From an uncultured Collinsella sp. (GTDB taxonomy: Bacteria > Actinomycetota > Coriobacteriia > Coriobacteriales > Coriobacteriaceae), in the NCBI GenBank assembly GCA_900554595.1, contig USHZ01000108.1:1-6980 (forward strand): a stretch of DNA of 6,980 bases, in the 5' to 3' direction. Below are positions 1 to 6,322 of this stretch, piece by piece. Below the pieces are notes generated by a model. That model searched no databases, was not told the origin of the DNA, and saw nothing but the letters and a program-made list of their open reading frames with translations. How positions within the stretch are numbered: the stretch's first letter is position 1; each line of letters opens with the position of its first letter. Both the position numbers and the translations under genes were made by a program.

Positions 1-1
1 G

Positions 2-910
2 CTCGCGTGCGGCCGCGAGGTCACCGGCGCCACGCGGCAGCGCGGCGGCTGGCACGTCCGCCTATCCCAGACGTGGGACGGCGAGGAGCGCAAGCTCGAC
101 GCCGCCACGCTCGTCATCGCGAGCGGCGGGGCGAGCGGGACGCTGGCGGACGCGCTCGGCCTTGCGTTGGTCCCCGACTCCCCCGTGCTGTGCGGCGTGG
201 CTGCCACGGCGCCGGCCCCGGGTCTTCTCGAGCGCCTGAGCGGCCGGCGCGCGCACTGCGTGGCCACGCTCACGCGGGCGGGCCGGGTGGTCATGCGCGA
301 GGCCGGCGAGGTGCTCTTCCGCGAGTATGGGCTGTCCGGCATCGTCTCGTTCAACCTCTCGAGGCACGCCCGGCCCGGAGACGCCATCGAGCTCGACCTC
401 GCCCCAGAGGTGGACGCCTGGGAGGTCGACAAGCTCGTCGCGGACCGTCCCGGAGACGCCCACGCGCTCGACGGCATCCTTGACCCCGCGACCGCCGAGG
501 CGCTCGTCGGCCTTGCCGGCGGCGCGCAGGCAGGCGGACTCGCCTGGCGCGTGGCCCCGCTCGTGAAGGGGCTGCCCTTCCGGGTGGAGGGCTTGGCGGA
601 CACCGTGCACGCCCAGGTCACGCGCGGCGGCATCGACGTGGCCGTGCTCGACGCGCGCACGCTCGCCGTCCGCGGGCATGACGGCCTGTTCGCATGCGGC
701 GAGGCGCTCGACGTTGACGGCGCCTGCGGCGGCTACAACCTCGCCTGGGCCTGGGCAAGCGGCATGACCTGCGGAGCGTCCGCCGCACGCCACGCAGCGA
801 CGGCCCACGCAAACGCGGTAGCGCCGAGCACGGACGCCCGAGCAGCCCGCGCAGGCACGCCGGCGCCGCGCAAGGACGCCCCGTCCTCTCCCGAAAGGAC
901 CCTCTCGTGA
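2..910 (+). CDS. NAD(P)/FAD-dependent oxidoreductase, BaiN/HI0933-like family (3' part, N-terminus outside window)
   Basis: The open frame enters from the left edge, so the first ~120 residues, including the N-terminal FAD-binding GxGxxG motif, are missing; 302 residues are visible. Family signatures run in order. LVIASGGASG (about residues 37-46) corresponds to the family's 'ATGG' strand. GEVLFREYGLSG (about 102-113) matches the conserved 'GE.LFTH.GLSGP' block. GEALDVDGACGGYNLAWAWASG-type flavin-binding residues lie at 233-254. The family (also called aminoacetone oxidase-like, or BaiN) consists of cytosolic flavoproteins; substrates are mostly unproven, though BaiN has been linked to bile-acid reduction in gut clostridia. 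After residue 262 comes a 40-residue Ala/Pro/Arg-rich tail that the family does not normally have. The TGA stop overlaps the GTG start of the next flavoprotein by 4 nt, indicating one operon with coupled translation. The family call is firm; the substrate is unknown. Confidence 0.88.
   Translation, partial: LACGREVTGATRQRGGWHVRLSQTWDGEERKLDAATLVIASGGASGTLADALGLALVPDSPVLCGVAATAPAPGLLERLSGRRAHCVATLTRAGRVVMREAGEVLFREYGLSGIVSFNLSRHARPGDAIELDLAPEVDAWEVDKLVADRPGDAHALDGILDPATAEALVGLAGGAQAGGLAWRVAPLVKGLPFRVEGLADTVHAQVTRGGIDVAVLDARTLAVRGHDGLFACGEALDVDGACGGYNLAWAWASGMTCGASAARHAATAHANAVAPSTDARAARAGTPAPRKDAPSSPERTLS
895..899 (+). promoter_or_regulatory. Shine-Dalgarno for the COG2509-type dehydrogenase
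   Basis: AAGGA lies 7 nt before GTG 907, inside the last codons of the upstream oxidoreductase gene. It supports the GTG start, which also overlaps the upstream TGA stop (GTGA). Confidence 0.7.
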
Positions 911-2580
911 TCGAGATCTCCAACCTCAAGCTCTCGCTCGACAAGCTCGATGGCACGCCCGAAGCCGAGCGACGCGCCCTGCGCCGGGCGGTCCTGCGAC
1001 GCCTCCACGCCGCGCCGGACGACGTCACGGGCGTGGAGCTTCGCCGTCGCTCCATCGACGCGCGCAAGAAGAGCGACGTGCACCTCACGTGCACCGCGCG
1101 CGTCACGCTGCGAGGGGGCGCGAACGCCGAGCGGGCGCTTCTCGCGCGCCTCGCCCGCCGCAAGGACGACCGCGGCATCCGCCAGGTCGTGGCCTCCACG
1201 CCCACGCTGCCCAGCCGCACAAACCATGCGCCCGCAAGCCGTCCCGTCGTCGTGGGCGCGGGCTGCGCGGGACTCTTCTGCGCACTGGCGCTCGCCAACG
1301 CCGGCCTCGAGCCGCTGCTCGTCGAGCGCGGAGACGACGCCCATCACCGCAGCCAGGCCGTGGCGCGCTTCAACGAGACGGGCGAGCTCGACGTCGAGAG
1401 CAACATCCAGTTCGGCGCGGGAGGGGCCGGCACGTTCTCGGACGGCAAGCTCACCACCGGCACGAAGAGCCCGCTGCACCGCCTCGTGCTCGACACGTTC
1501 GTCGAGGCCGGCGCGGCCGAGGACATCGCGTGGGACGCCAAGCCCCACATCGGCTCGGACGTCTTGCCCGGCGTCGTGGACCACATCTGCGCGCGCATCA
1601 CCGAGCTCGGCGGCGAGGTGCGCTTCCGCACGAGGCTCACGGGCGTCGAGGTCACGGGGGGCACCACGGCGCCGCGCGTGAGCGCCGTCGAGCTCGAGCG
1701 GCGCGAGGAGGGCGGCCTTCTCGTCCAGGAGCGCCTTGCGTGCAGCAGGCTCGTGCTCGCGTGCGGCCACTCCGCCCGGGACGTGTTCGAGCTGCTGCGC
1801 GAGCTCGGCGTCACGCTCGAGCGCAAGACGTTTGCAATGGGCGTGCGCATCGAGCACCTGCAGGCAGACGTGGACCGTGCCCAGTACGGGCCGTCCGCCG
1901 GCCACCCGGCGCTGGGCGCTGCCCCCTACAAGCTCGTGAGCCACCTGCCAAGCGGCCGCTCCGCCTACTCGTTCTGCATGTGCCCGGGCGGCTACGTGGT
2001 GGCGGCGGCGAGCGAGGAGGGCGGCGTGGTCACGAACGGCATGAGCCTCGCGGCGCGCGCCGGCACGAACGCCAACTCCGGCCTTCTCGCCAATGTCTTG
2101 CCGAGCGACCTGCCCGGGGACGACCCGCTTGCCGGCATCGAGCTGCAGCGCGCCTGCGAGCGGGCGGCGTTCGAGCTGGGCGGCGGGGCCTACGTGGCGC
2201 CCGCGCAGCTCGTGGGAGACTTCCTCGCCCGCCGGCCGTCGAGCGCGGGCGGGCGCGTAGAGCCCACGTACCCGCGCGGCGTGGCCTGGGGATCTGTCGA
2301 GGGGTGCCTGCCACCCTACGTGGCCGAGACGCTGCGCGCCGCCATCCCCGACATGGCCCGCCACCTGCGGGGGTTCGACGACGCCGAGGCCGTGCTCACG
2401 GGTGTCGAGAGCCGCTCGAGCTCGCCGGTGCGCGTCACGCGTGGGGCAGACCTGCAGAGCGTGAGCCACGCGGGCCTCTACCCCACCGGCGAGGGCGCGG
2501 GATACGCGGGCGGCATCATGAGCGCCGCCACCGATGGCCTGCGCGTAGCCCAGGCCGTCATCGACAGCATCGAAGCCTAG
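907..2580 (+). CDS. FAD-dependent dehydrogenase, COG2509-type (uncharacterised flavoprotein)
   Basis: The 557-residue product is full length for this family. Residues 1-~105 form the family's small N-terminal domain, including RRRSIDARKKSDVH (about 46-59). The dinucleotide-binding loop GAGCAG is at 117-122, preceded by VVV and followed, after the helix, by LLVERG (the acidic end of the second strand). Further signatures are FGAGGAGTFSDGKL (169-182), SFCMCPGG (355-362) with VVTNGMS just after, and the C-terminal flavin loop GEGAGYAGG (528-536). These are diagnostic of the COG2509 'FAD-dependent dehydrogenase' group, whose reaction is not established. I see no membrane segment or signal peptide, so it is probably cytosolic. 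The GTG start is chosen for its 4-nt overlap with the preceding stop and the AAGGA 7 nt upstream. It is co-transcribed with the BaiN-like gene and followed 3 nt later by a terminator hairpin. GC is very high: one line counted by hand (2161-2220) is 80%. Confidence 0.92.
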   Translation: MIEISNLKLSLDKLDGTPEAERRALRRAVLRRLHAAPDDVTGVELRRRSIDARKKSDVHLTCTARVTLRGGANAERALLARLARRKDDRGIRQVVASTPTLPSRTNHAPASRPVVVGAGCAGLFCALALANAGLEPLLVERGDDAHHRSQAVARFNETGELDVESNIQFGAGGAGTFSDGKLTTGTKSPLHRLVLDTFVEAGAAEDIAWDAKPHIGSDVLPGVVDHICARITELGGEVRFRTRLTGVEVTGGTTAPRVSAVELERREEGGLLVQERLACSRLVLACGHSARDVFELLRELGVTLERKTFAMGVRIEHLQADVDRAQYGPSAGHPALGAAPYKLVSHLPSGRSAYSFCMCPGGYVVAAASEEGGVVTNGMSLAARAGTNANSGLLANVLPSDLPGDDPLAGIELQRACERAAFELGGGAYVAPAQLVGDFLARRPSSAGGRVEPTYPRGVAWGSVEGCLPPYVAETLRAAIPDMARHLRGFDDAEAVLTGVESRSSSPVRVTRGADLQSVSHAGLYPTGEGAGYAGGIMSAATDGLRVAQAVIDSIEA

Positions 2581-2583
2581 CTG

Positions 2584-2611
2584 GAGAGGGGCGCTACTCG
2601 GCGCCCCTCTC
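2584..2611 (+). terminator. Intrinsic-terminator-like hairpin between convergent genes
   Basis: A perfect 11-bp stem (GAGAGGGGCGC at 2584-2594, GCGCCCCTCTC at 2601-2611) closes a 6-nt loop and begins 3 nt after the TAG of the dehydrogenase. On the + strand it is followed by the moderately T-rich GTCTTTCTC. On the - strand no T tract follows, so it best fits a terminator for the flavoprotein operon. It may also block or protect the 3' end of the opposing operon. The TAG stop of the - strand gene (2594-2596) lies at the stem/loop junction. Confidence 0.75.
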
Positions 2612-3417
2612 GTCTTTCTCGGCCGCCTCGGCCTCCTCATCGGTGCCGCCAGGCAAAAGACCTCGCACGAGGGCGCCCACGGTGCGCAGCATGAAGCGGC
2701 GGGTCTCGGGGTCCATGTCGGCCACGGCCATCGCCATCGCGGGCAGCAAGGTGCGCCAGTGCTCGCGGGCCTCGGCCATGGTGGTGGCGTTAGTGGCGCC
2801 CAGCAGGCCAAAGAGCTCGCTCGTGAAGCGGTCGCGCTCGGCGGGCGTGCGGCCGCAAATCCAGTCGTTGAGCGCGGCGTCGACGTGGCGCCGCCACAGG
2901 TCGCATGAGCGTAGTCGATGGCATAGGTCACCGACGAGCGGACATCTGCCGAACAGCCTACGGCGACGAACAGCACCAGGATGGCCTCGGCGCGCTCGGC
3001 GGGCATGAGCTCAGCCGCCTGCGACAGGCGCTCGAGCGCATTGCGATAGAGATTCGTGTCCTGATGGCATTCCTCGAGTGCCTGCACCATGGGCTCGCCA
3101 GCCGGACCGCACACCATATTGGTCACGGCCGCGGCGTCCATGGGATTGCGACGGCGCAGGGCCAGCTGCGACATAATGCGCGCGGCCGAGGTGCCGTAAT
3201 CGGCAAAATAACGTTCCTGCAGCGTGCCGACCGGCGCGCGCACGATAAAGCGCGAAACCCAGGAGCGATCGGCGGCACGGCTCTGCGGACTACGGCCGTC
3301 GGCGAGCGGGCGGCTCGAGAGCACCAGGCCGCACAGTTCGATATGGCTCAGGTGCGCTGCGCGCTTAAAGATGTCAAACATTGCCCCGCACGGGGTGAGC
3401 TCAGCTTGAGAAGCCAT
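2594..3417 (-). pseudogene. Unrecognised soluble protein, frame broken by a one-base shift (third gene of kinase operon)
   Basis: I do not recognise this family. From ATG 3417 the frame encodes 170 residues (MASQAELTPCGAMFDIFKRA... to ...VTYAIDYA). Near 2903-2911 the plausible protein jumps to the frame one base back and continues CDLWRRHVDAALNDWICG... to an acidic tail (DEEAEAAEKDERGAE) and TAG at 2594. Adding one base gives about 274 residues: Ala/Leu/Arg-rich, probably mostly helical, no signal peptide or membrane segment, seven scattered cysteines and no CxxC. The start is supported by AAGGAGG 8 nt upstream, and only 3 nt separate it from the kinase stop, so it belongs to the kinase operon and is probably a cytoplasmic partner. 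Without the shift being corrected, the first frame stays open antisense through the dehydrogenase to about 733, which is not a credible protein. The break may be a real mutation or a sequence error; no slippery heptamer is seen. Confidence 0.7.
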
Positions 3418-3420
3418 GGC

Positions 3421-5262
3421 TTAGCCCTCCTTGGCCTCAGAGATAGTGTCGGATACTTCGGCCGGCCCGCCAAAGGCGCGAGCAGCCGCGGCTCCGCCGG
3501 CAAGCGGCGTCGCCATGGGAATTTTCGCACGTCGTGCTGACACGACGGGAAGCTCAAAGGCAAACCCCATCGCCAGCAAAAACCACGTGAGCGCATAGGT
3601 TGCAATTATGGCGGCCACCAGGCCGCCCGCCACGGCATGCTGGGAAAACACGGCGCATGCGAGTGCGGCCAAAGCCGGAACCTCGCAGGCAGAAAGGGCC
3701 AACACGCCCTGCAGGAATCCCGCACGGCGATCGCGCGCCAAGGCCCCGGTAGCGATGCCCACCATGCCCGGCAGCGCCAACGCCAGCGCGGCGATAATGG
3801 CCGGCAGCTTCCCGGACCACATAAGCGGTCCCACGACGAGCGTCACATGGGCGCCCGACGCCAACAGTGCCGCTGATACCACGACCACAGCCCAAAGCAC
3901 GCCGCATACCGCCGTCGCACCAACCATCGCCGCGCGCCGGGCCGTGTGCCCCGATACCTCCATCGGGCACGGCATGAGCGGCTCGGCGCGAAGCGAGCGG
4001 GCGACATTTTGCGCATAGTGGTCGCAAAATGCCGAGAGCGCCGCCTCCACCGCAGCCGGCTCGGGACGATCTTCCTGATGGCAGGACAGGCAGGCCATCA
4101 CCACATCGAACAGCTGAGCGTCGACAAACGCCAGCGCATCGCGCAGATCCTCGGAATTTGGATCGAGCCCCAGCTGCTGAGCCTGCTCGGCCGCGGCAAG
4201 TGCCACATCGGGCTCGCGTCGCAGCAGTTGCGTCAAGTCGCAGTCGGGCGCGTGGGCGCCGACGGGATAATCGGGCAGCGTATCCATCTTGAGCCGATAA
4301 GGGCTGGCGATATCGCGCGTCTTTTTGCGCGAGCCCGAAGTACCCGACGCACCCGGCGCTACTTCGTACGGCGCGACACCGGCGATGAGCTCGTAGACCG
4401 TACTCGCCGCCGCATAGACATCGATTGCCGGCGACATGCGAAGCATGCGCAGGTCGGGAATATCGTCGGTAAGCATCTCGGGCGGGGCGTAGGCCACCGT
4501 CGCGCGGCGCAACGTGGCATAGCGCTCGGTAAACGACGCCTTGCCGCCGGCGCCGACCACCGCAGAGGCGGGCTCGAGCGCCAGCGACGAGCCAAAGTCG
4601 ATCAAGCACAGGTCGAAAGTGCCTTCGGCAAGCTGTCGGTCGAGCGGCAGCCGCGCCGTGCGCACCATAATATTAGCGGGCGAGATATCGCGATGGACGA
4701 ACCCCTCGCCTACCAGGCTCATACGGCAGAGCAGATCGAACAGGTCGCGACCCAGGCGCGCCGCCACGAGCGGCGATAGACGCCCGGCGTCGTCCACGGC
4801 AAGGCGCGAGCGCAGGCGGACAAGCGTCTCGCCCTCGACCCACTCCATGACAATCGCGGGCACGCCGTCAACCTCGCCCCACCCGTATAAGCGGGGAAAA
4901 CCCTTAAGGCCCGAAAGGGCACGATGGCATTCATATTCTTCGCGAAACGCCGCCTTGAACTTGGTGACCAGCGCCTCGTGGGCGGCATCGTCATCAAATT
5001 CGTCGCGCGCCGGCAAGATGAGCTGCTTGAGCGCCACGGCCTCGCCCTGGGCGTTGACGGCACGCGTCACACGGCCGATACCGCCGCGGCGCATGGTGGC
5101 GTCATCGGCAAACAGCATCGTAAAACGGCGCAGGTAGGCGGGAAGCTCGTCCGTGCCCAGGGCGACGGCCGGCTCAAACCCGTCGACGCGCGCCAGGCGC
5201 AGGCCCACCATGGGATCACGGTTGAGCGACTGGGCTGCCGTAGAAGCGAGGTCGTTCGTCAT
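3421..5262 (-). CDS. Membrane-anchored Hanks-type Ser/Thr protein kinase (STPK)
   Basis: The 613-residue product has an intact kinase core: Gly-rich loop RGGIGRV (59-65), VALK with the ATP-anchoring Lys79, a candidate helix-C Glu in REEYE (107-111), catalytic HRDISPANI with Asp192 and Asn197, IDFG with metal-binding Asp222, YAPPEM (258-263), DVYAAAS with Asp281, and EDRP with Arg399 closing the fold. It is therefore predicted to phosphorylate Ser/Thr on cytoplasmic proteins. After a linker come four hydrophobic segments (about 444-469, 485-508, 516-541, 543-568) and a short basic/Ala-Gly-rich tail. Both ends should be cytoplasmic, with only short external loops. There are no PASTA or FHA-like repeats. 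ATG 5262 overlaps the upstream gene's TGA (ATGA); no clear Shine-Dalgarno precedes it, so translation is probably coupled to the membrane protein upstream. The next gene follows after 3 nt. Kinase identity is secure; substrate and signal are unknown. Confidence 0.93.
   Translation of the reverse strand: MTNDLASTAAQSLNRDPMVGLRLARVDGFEPAVALGTDELPAYLRRFTMLFADDATMRRGGIGRVTRAVNAQGEAVALKQLILPARDEFDDDAAHEALVTKFKAAFREEYECHRALSGLKGFPRLYGWGEVDGVPAIVMEWVEGETLVRLRSRLAVDDAGRLSPLVAARLGRDLFDLLCRMSLVGEGFVHRDISPANIMVRTARLPLDRQLAEGTFDLCLIDFGSSLALEPASAVVGAGGKASFTERYATLRRATVAYAPPEMLTDDIPDLRMLRMSPAIDVYAAASTVYELIAGVAPYEVAPGASGTSGSRKKTRDIASPYRLKMDTLPDYPVGAHAPDCDLTQLLRREPDVALAAAEQAQQLGLDPNSEDLRDALAFVDAQLFDVVMACLSCHQEDRPEPAAVEAALSAFCDHYAQNVARSLRAEPLMPCPMEVSGHTARRAAMVGATAVCGVLWAVVVVSAALLASGAHVTLVVGPLMWSGKLPAIIAALALALPGMVGIATGALARDRRAGFLQGVLALSACEVPALAALACAVFSQHAVAGGLVAAIIATYALTWFLLAMGFAFELPVVSARRAKIPMATPLAGGAAAARAFGGPAEVSDTISEAKEG
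3426..3432 (-). promoter_or_regulatory. Strong Shine-Dalgarno for the third operon gene, inside the kinase 3' end
   Basis: AAGGAGG on the - strand, 8 nt before ATG 3417. It is formed by the kinase's last codons (AAG GAG GGC, then TAA), so ribosomes finishing the kinase release next to the next start. It decides the start at 3417 over the internal Met at residue 13, which lacks a comparable site. Confidence 0.8.
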
Positions 5263-6167
5263 AGGGCGATCGCCGCCACATTGTTATTGAAATTACTGAG
5301 CGCGACGTCGTCGTTGCCGTAGTGCCCAACCCATTGACACAGGTTGGTATAGCAGCCCCACAGATTGGCATACTGCCGATACCATTTTGATTTGGTCGAA
5401 AACCTTTGTCGGCCGAACTCGGCGCGGATAACAAACATGTCATTCGCCAGGGTGTCGCACGGTCCGGTATCGCCCGTAGCGTTATAGGTCGAAACCACGC
5501 TATTGGCGCGGGCGACATAGCCATCGAGCATGTTGTATTTGGTCACGAGCCAGCTGTGGATACTCTCCTCCTCGGCAGCCGAGAGGCCACCCGAGCCCGT
5601 GTCGCCGCCGGCGCCGCCATCCGTCGAGCCACCACTCGAAGATCCACCGCCAGAGGCGGAGCCCGAACCGGAACCGCCGTCCGAGCCCGCCGAACCGGTG
5701 CCAGAACCGGACCCGTCCGAGCCGCCGGGCTTACCCGCCTGCTGCGTATCCTGCTCCTTCTGCTGCTCTGCCTTGTTAACGACAGAAGCCACGCTGTTAT
5801 TGGAAAGCTTCGTGATGATCTTGGTGTTGGTGAGCACGATGGTCTTGCCGTTTGCCAGCGTAACCTCGTTGTCCGATGTTTCGGGACTGTCCGCATCGTC
5901 GCCACCGAACACAACATGCGAGACCACACTCGCCCACGCATATCCAGTTGTCGTTCCCAAGTCGCTTTTGGCCTTGCGCCCAATATGCAGCTCGCGCGCA
6001 GCATGCGCCTGCACCATGGACGGCACCGTCATGCCATAAGCCGAAACACCGGCTATGACCAGCACGAGCGAGCAAGACAGCAGCACATACGCCCGAGGCG
6101 CCAGCCCCAACCGGCGTCGCATGCGCACCGCGGCGCCACGCTTTGTCTGAGTGCCCCCGGGCCGCAT
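5259..6167 (-). CDS. Single-pass membrane protein with Gly/Ser linker and unrecognised Cys/aromatic-rich ectodomain
   Basis: No known family recognised. From ATG 6167 the product has 302 residues: a basic cytoplasmic N-terminus (MRPGGTQTKRGAAVRMRRR), one membrane segment (about 26-47, AYVLLSCSLVLVIAGVSAYG), an external region (48-144) that includes TLANGKTIVLTNTKIITKL, a Gly/Ser/Asp-rich linker (about 145-194), and a C-terminal module (195-302) rich in Trp/Tyr/Asn with three cysteines (237, 272, 277) and the stretch WGCYTNLCQWVGHYG. The positive N-terminus puts the C-terminus outside; the cysteines could form a disulfide. ATG 6167 is chosen because GGAGGA lies 5-7 nt upstream; an in-frame GTG at 6224 would add 19 residues but has a poor ribosome site and would place a terminator-like hairpin in the coding region. 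The TGA overlaps the kinase ATG, so the pair is co-translated. It may be a sensor, scaffold or substrate for the kinase (inference). Confidence 0.82.
   Translation of the reverse strand: MRPGGTQTKRGAAVRMRRRLGLAPRAYVLLSCSLVLVIAGVSAYGMTVPSMVQAHAARELHIGRKAKSDLGTTTGYAWASVVSHVVFGGDDADSPETSDNEVTLANGKTIVLTNTKIITKLSNNSVASVVNKAEQQKEQDTQQAGKPGGSDGSGSGTGSAGSDGGSGSGSASGGGSSSGGSTDGGAGGDTGSGGLSAAEEESIHSWLVTKYNMLDGYVARANSVVSTYNATGDTGPCDTLANDMFVIRAEFGRQRFSTKSKWYRQYANLWGCYTNLCQWVGHYGNDDVALSNFNNNVAAIAL
5586..5735 (-). repeat. Low-complexity Gly/Ser/Asp-rich coding tract (linker)
   Basis: About 50 codons of GSGSG, SDGG and SGGG-type residues with repeated, imperfect Gly/Ser codon runs, encoding a flexible, probably disordered linker in the membrane protein. 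Such tracts can change length by slippage, so the exact number of units may vary between strains. Confidence 0.75.
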
Positions 6168-6172
6168 GCGTT

Positions 6173-6178
6173 CTCCTC
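6173..6178 (-). promoter_or_regulatory. Strong Shine-Dalgarno deciding the start at 6167
   Basis: TGGAGGAG on the - strand, with the GGAGGA core ending 5 nt before ATG 6167. It is the best ribosome binding site near the 5' end of the membrane-protein gene and favours this ATG over the in-frame GTG 6224 or ATG 6218. Confidence 0.75.
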
Positions 6179-6180
6179 CA

Positions 6181-6207
6181 ACAAAAACACGCCGCTTAAA
6201 AGCGGCG
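6181..6207 (-). terminator. Intrinsic-terminator-like hairpin just upstream of the operon (candidate attenuator)
   Basis: On the - strand CGCCGCT (6207-6201) pairs with AGCGGCG (6196-6190) around a TTTA loop (arms extend to 8 bp around a 2-nt centre), followed by TGTTTTTGTT. This is a GC-rich stem plus U tract, and it ends directly before the Shine-Dalgarno of the membrane-protein gene. It is either the distal terminator of recR (about 205 nt past its stop) or a leader terminator controlling the kinase operon. Any operon promoter upstream of the ribosome site must read through it. Confidence 0.65.
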
Positions 6208-6230
6208 CATTCTTTCATATCCACATTTCG

Positions 6231-6261
6231 AGTGTATCAGCGAACCCAAAAGGTTGCGCAA
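6231..6261 (-). promoter_or_regulatory. Candidate extended -10 promoter for the kinase operon
   Basis: On the - strand TGATACACT (6239-6231) fits an extended -10 (TGn followed by TACACT, four of six matches to TATAAT). A weak -35, TTGCGC at 6261-6256, lies 19 bp upstream, which is longer than the usual 17. The predicted start is near 6224, giving a leader of roughly 57 nt that contains the terminator-like hairpin. The -35 region is embedded in a palindrome. This is the best match I found by eye in the intergenic region, and it is not strong. Confidence 0.35.
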
Positions 6262-6262
6262 C
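6253..6262. promoter_or_regulatory. Perfect 10-bp palindrome GTTGCGCAAC (candidate operator, proximal copy)
   Basis: GTTGCGCAAC is its own reverse complement and overlaps the candidate -35 of the kinase operon. It differs by one central base from a second copy 73 bp upstream, suggesting a pair of binding sites for a dimeric regulator. The regulator is not identifiable from the window. Confidence 0.45.
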
Positions 6263-6322
6263 GAATGGGCAAATACGAGGTGCGAGCGGACCCATCCACG
6301 CGATAAGCGGATGAAAAGCAGG

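Noticed and set aside
62..808. Long - strand open frame opposite the BaiN-like gene.
   Set aside because: Antisense shadow; the + strand frame carries the conserved flavoprotein motifs.
2903..2911. Programmed -1 frameshifting as the explanation for the broken gene.
   Set aside because: No slippery heptamer, no obvious stimulatory stem or upstream internal Shine-Dalgarno, and no nearby stop in the first frame. A mutation or sequence error is simpler.
1089..3008. A 639-codon + strand open frame overlapping the dehydrogenase in another frame and continuing past its terminator.
   Set aside because: The translation is Arg/Ala/Gly/Pro low complexity typical of out-of-frame GC-rich DNA. The overlapping frame has clear family motifs.
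733..3417. An 894-codon open frame on the - strand running from the third operon gene antisense through the whole dehydrogenase gene.
   Set aside because: Only the first ~170 codons look like a protein. The rest is the GC-rich antisense shadow of the + strand dehydrogenase and crosses its terminator. It arises because the frameshift removes the true stop.
2905..3540. A 211-codon + strand open frame opposite the third operon gene and kinase 3' end, starting at the frameshift position.
   Set aside because: No recognisable motifs and no family resemblance; the - strand has strong ribosome sites and operon spacing. The coincidence of its ATG with the frameshift seems chance.
6215..6226. Mini-frame ATG-TGG-ATA-TGA in the kinase-operon leader as a leader peptide.
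   Set aside because: Only three codons with no Shine-Dalgarno; frames this short occur by chance.
5406..6314. A 302-codon + strand open frame opposite the membrane-protein gene.
   Set aside because: Antisense shadow, Arg/Ala/Thr-rich and without motifs; the - strand frame has a membrane segment, linker and ribosome site.
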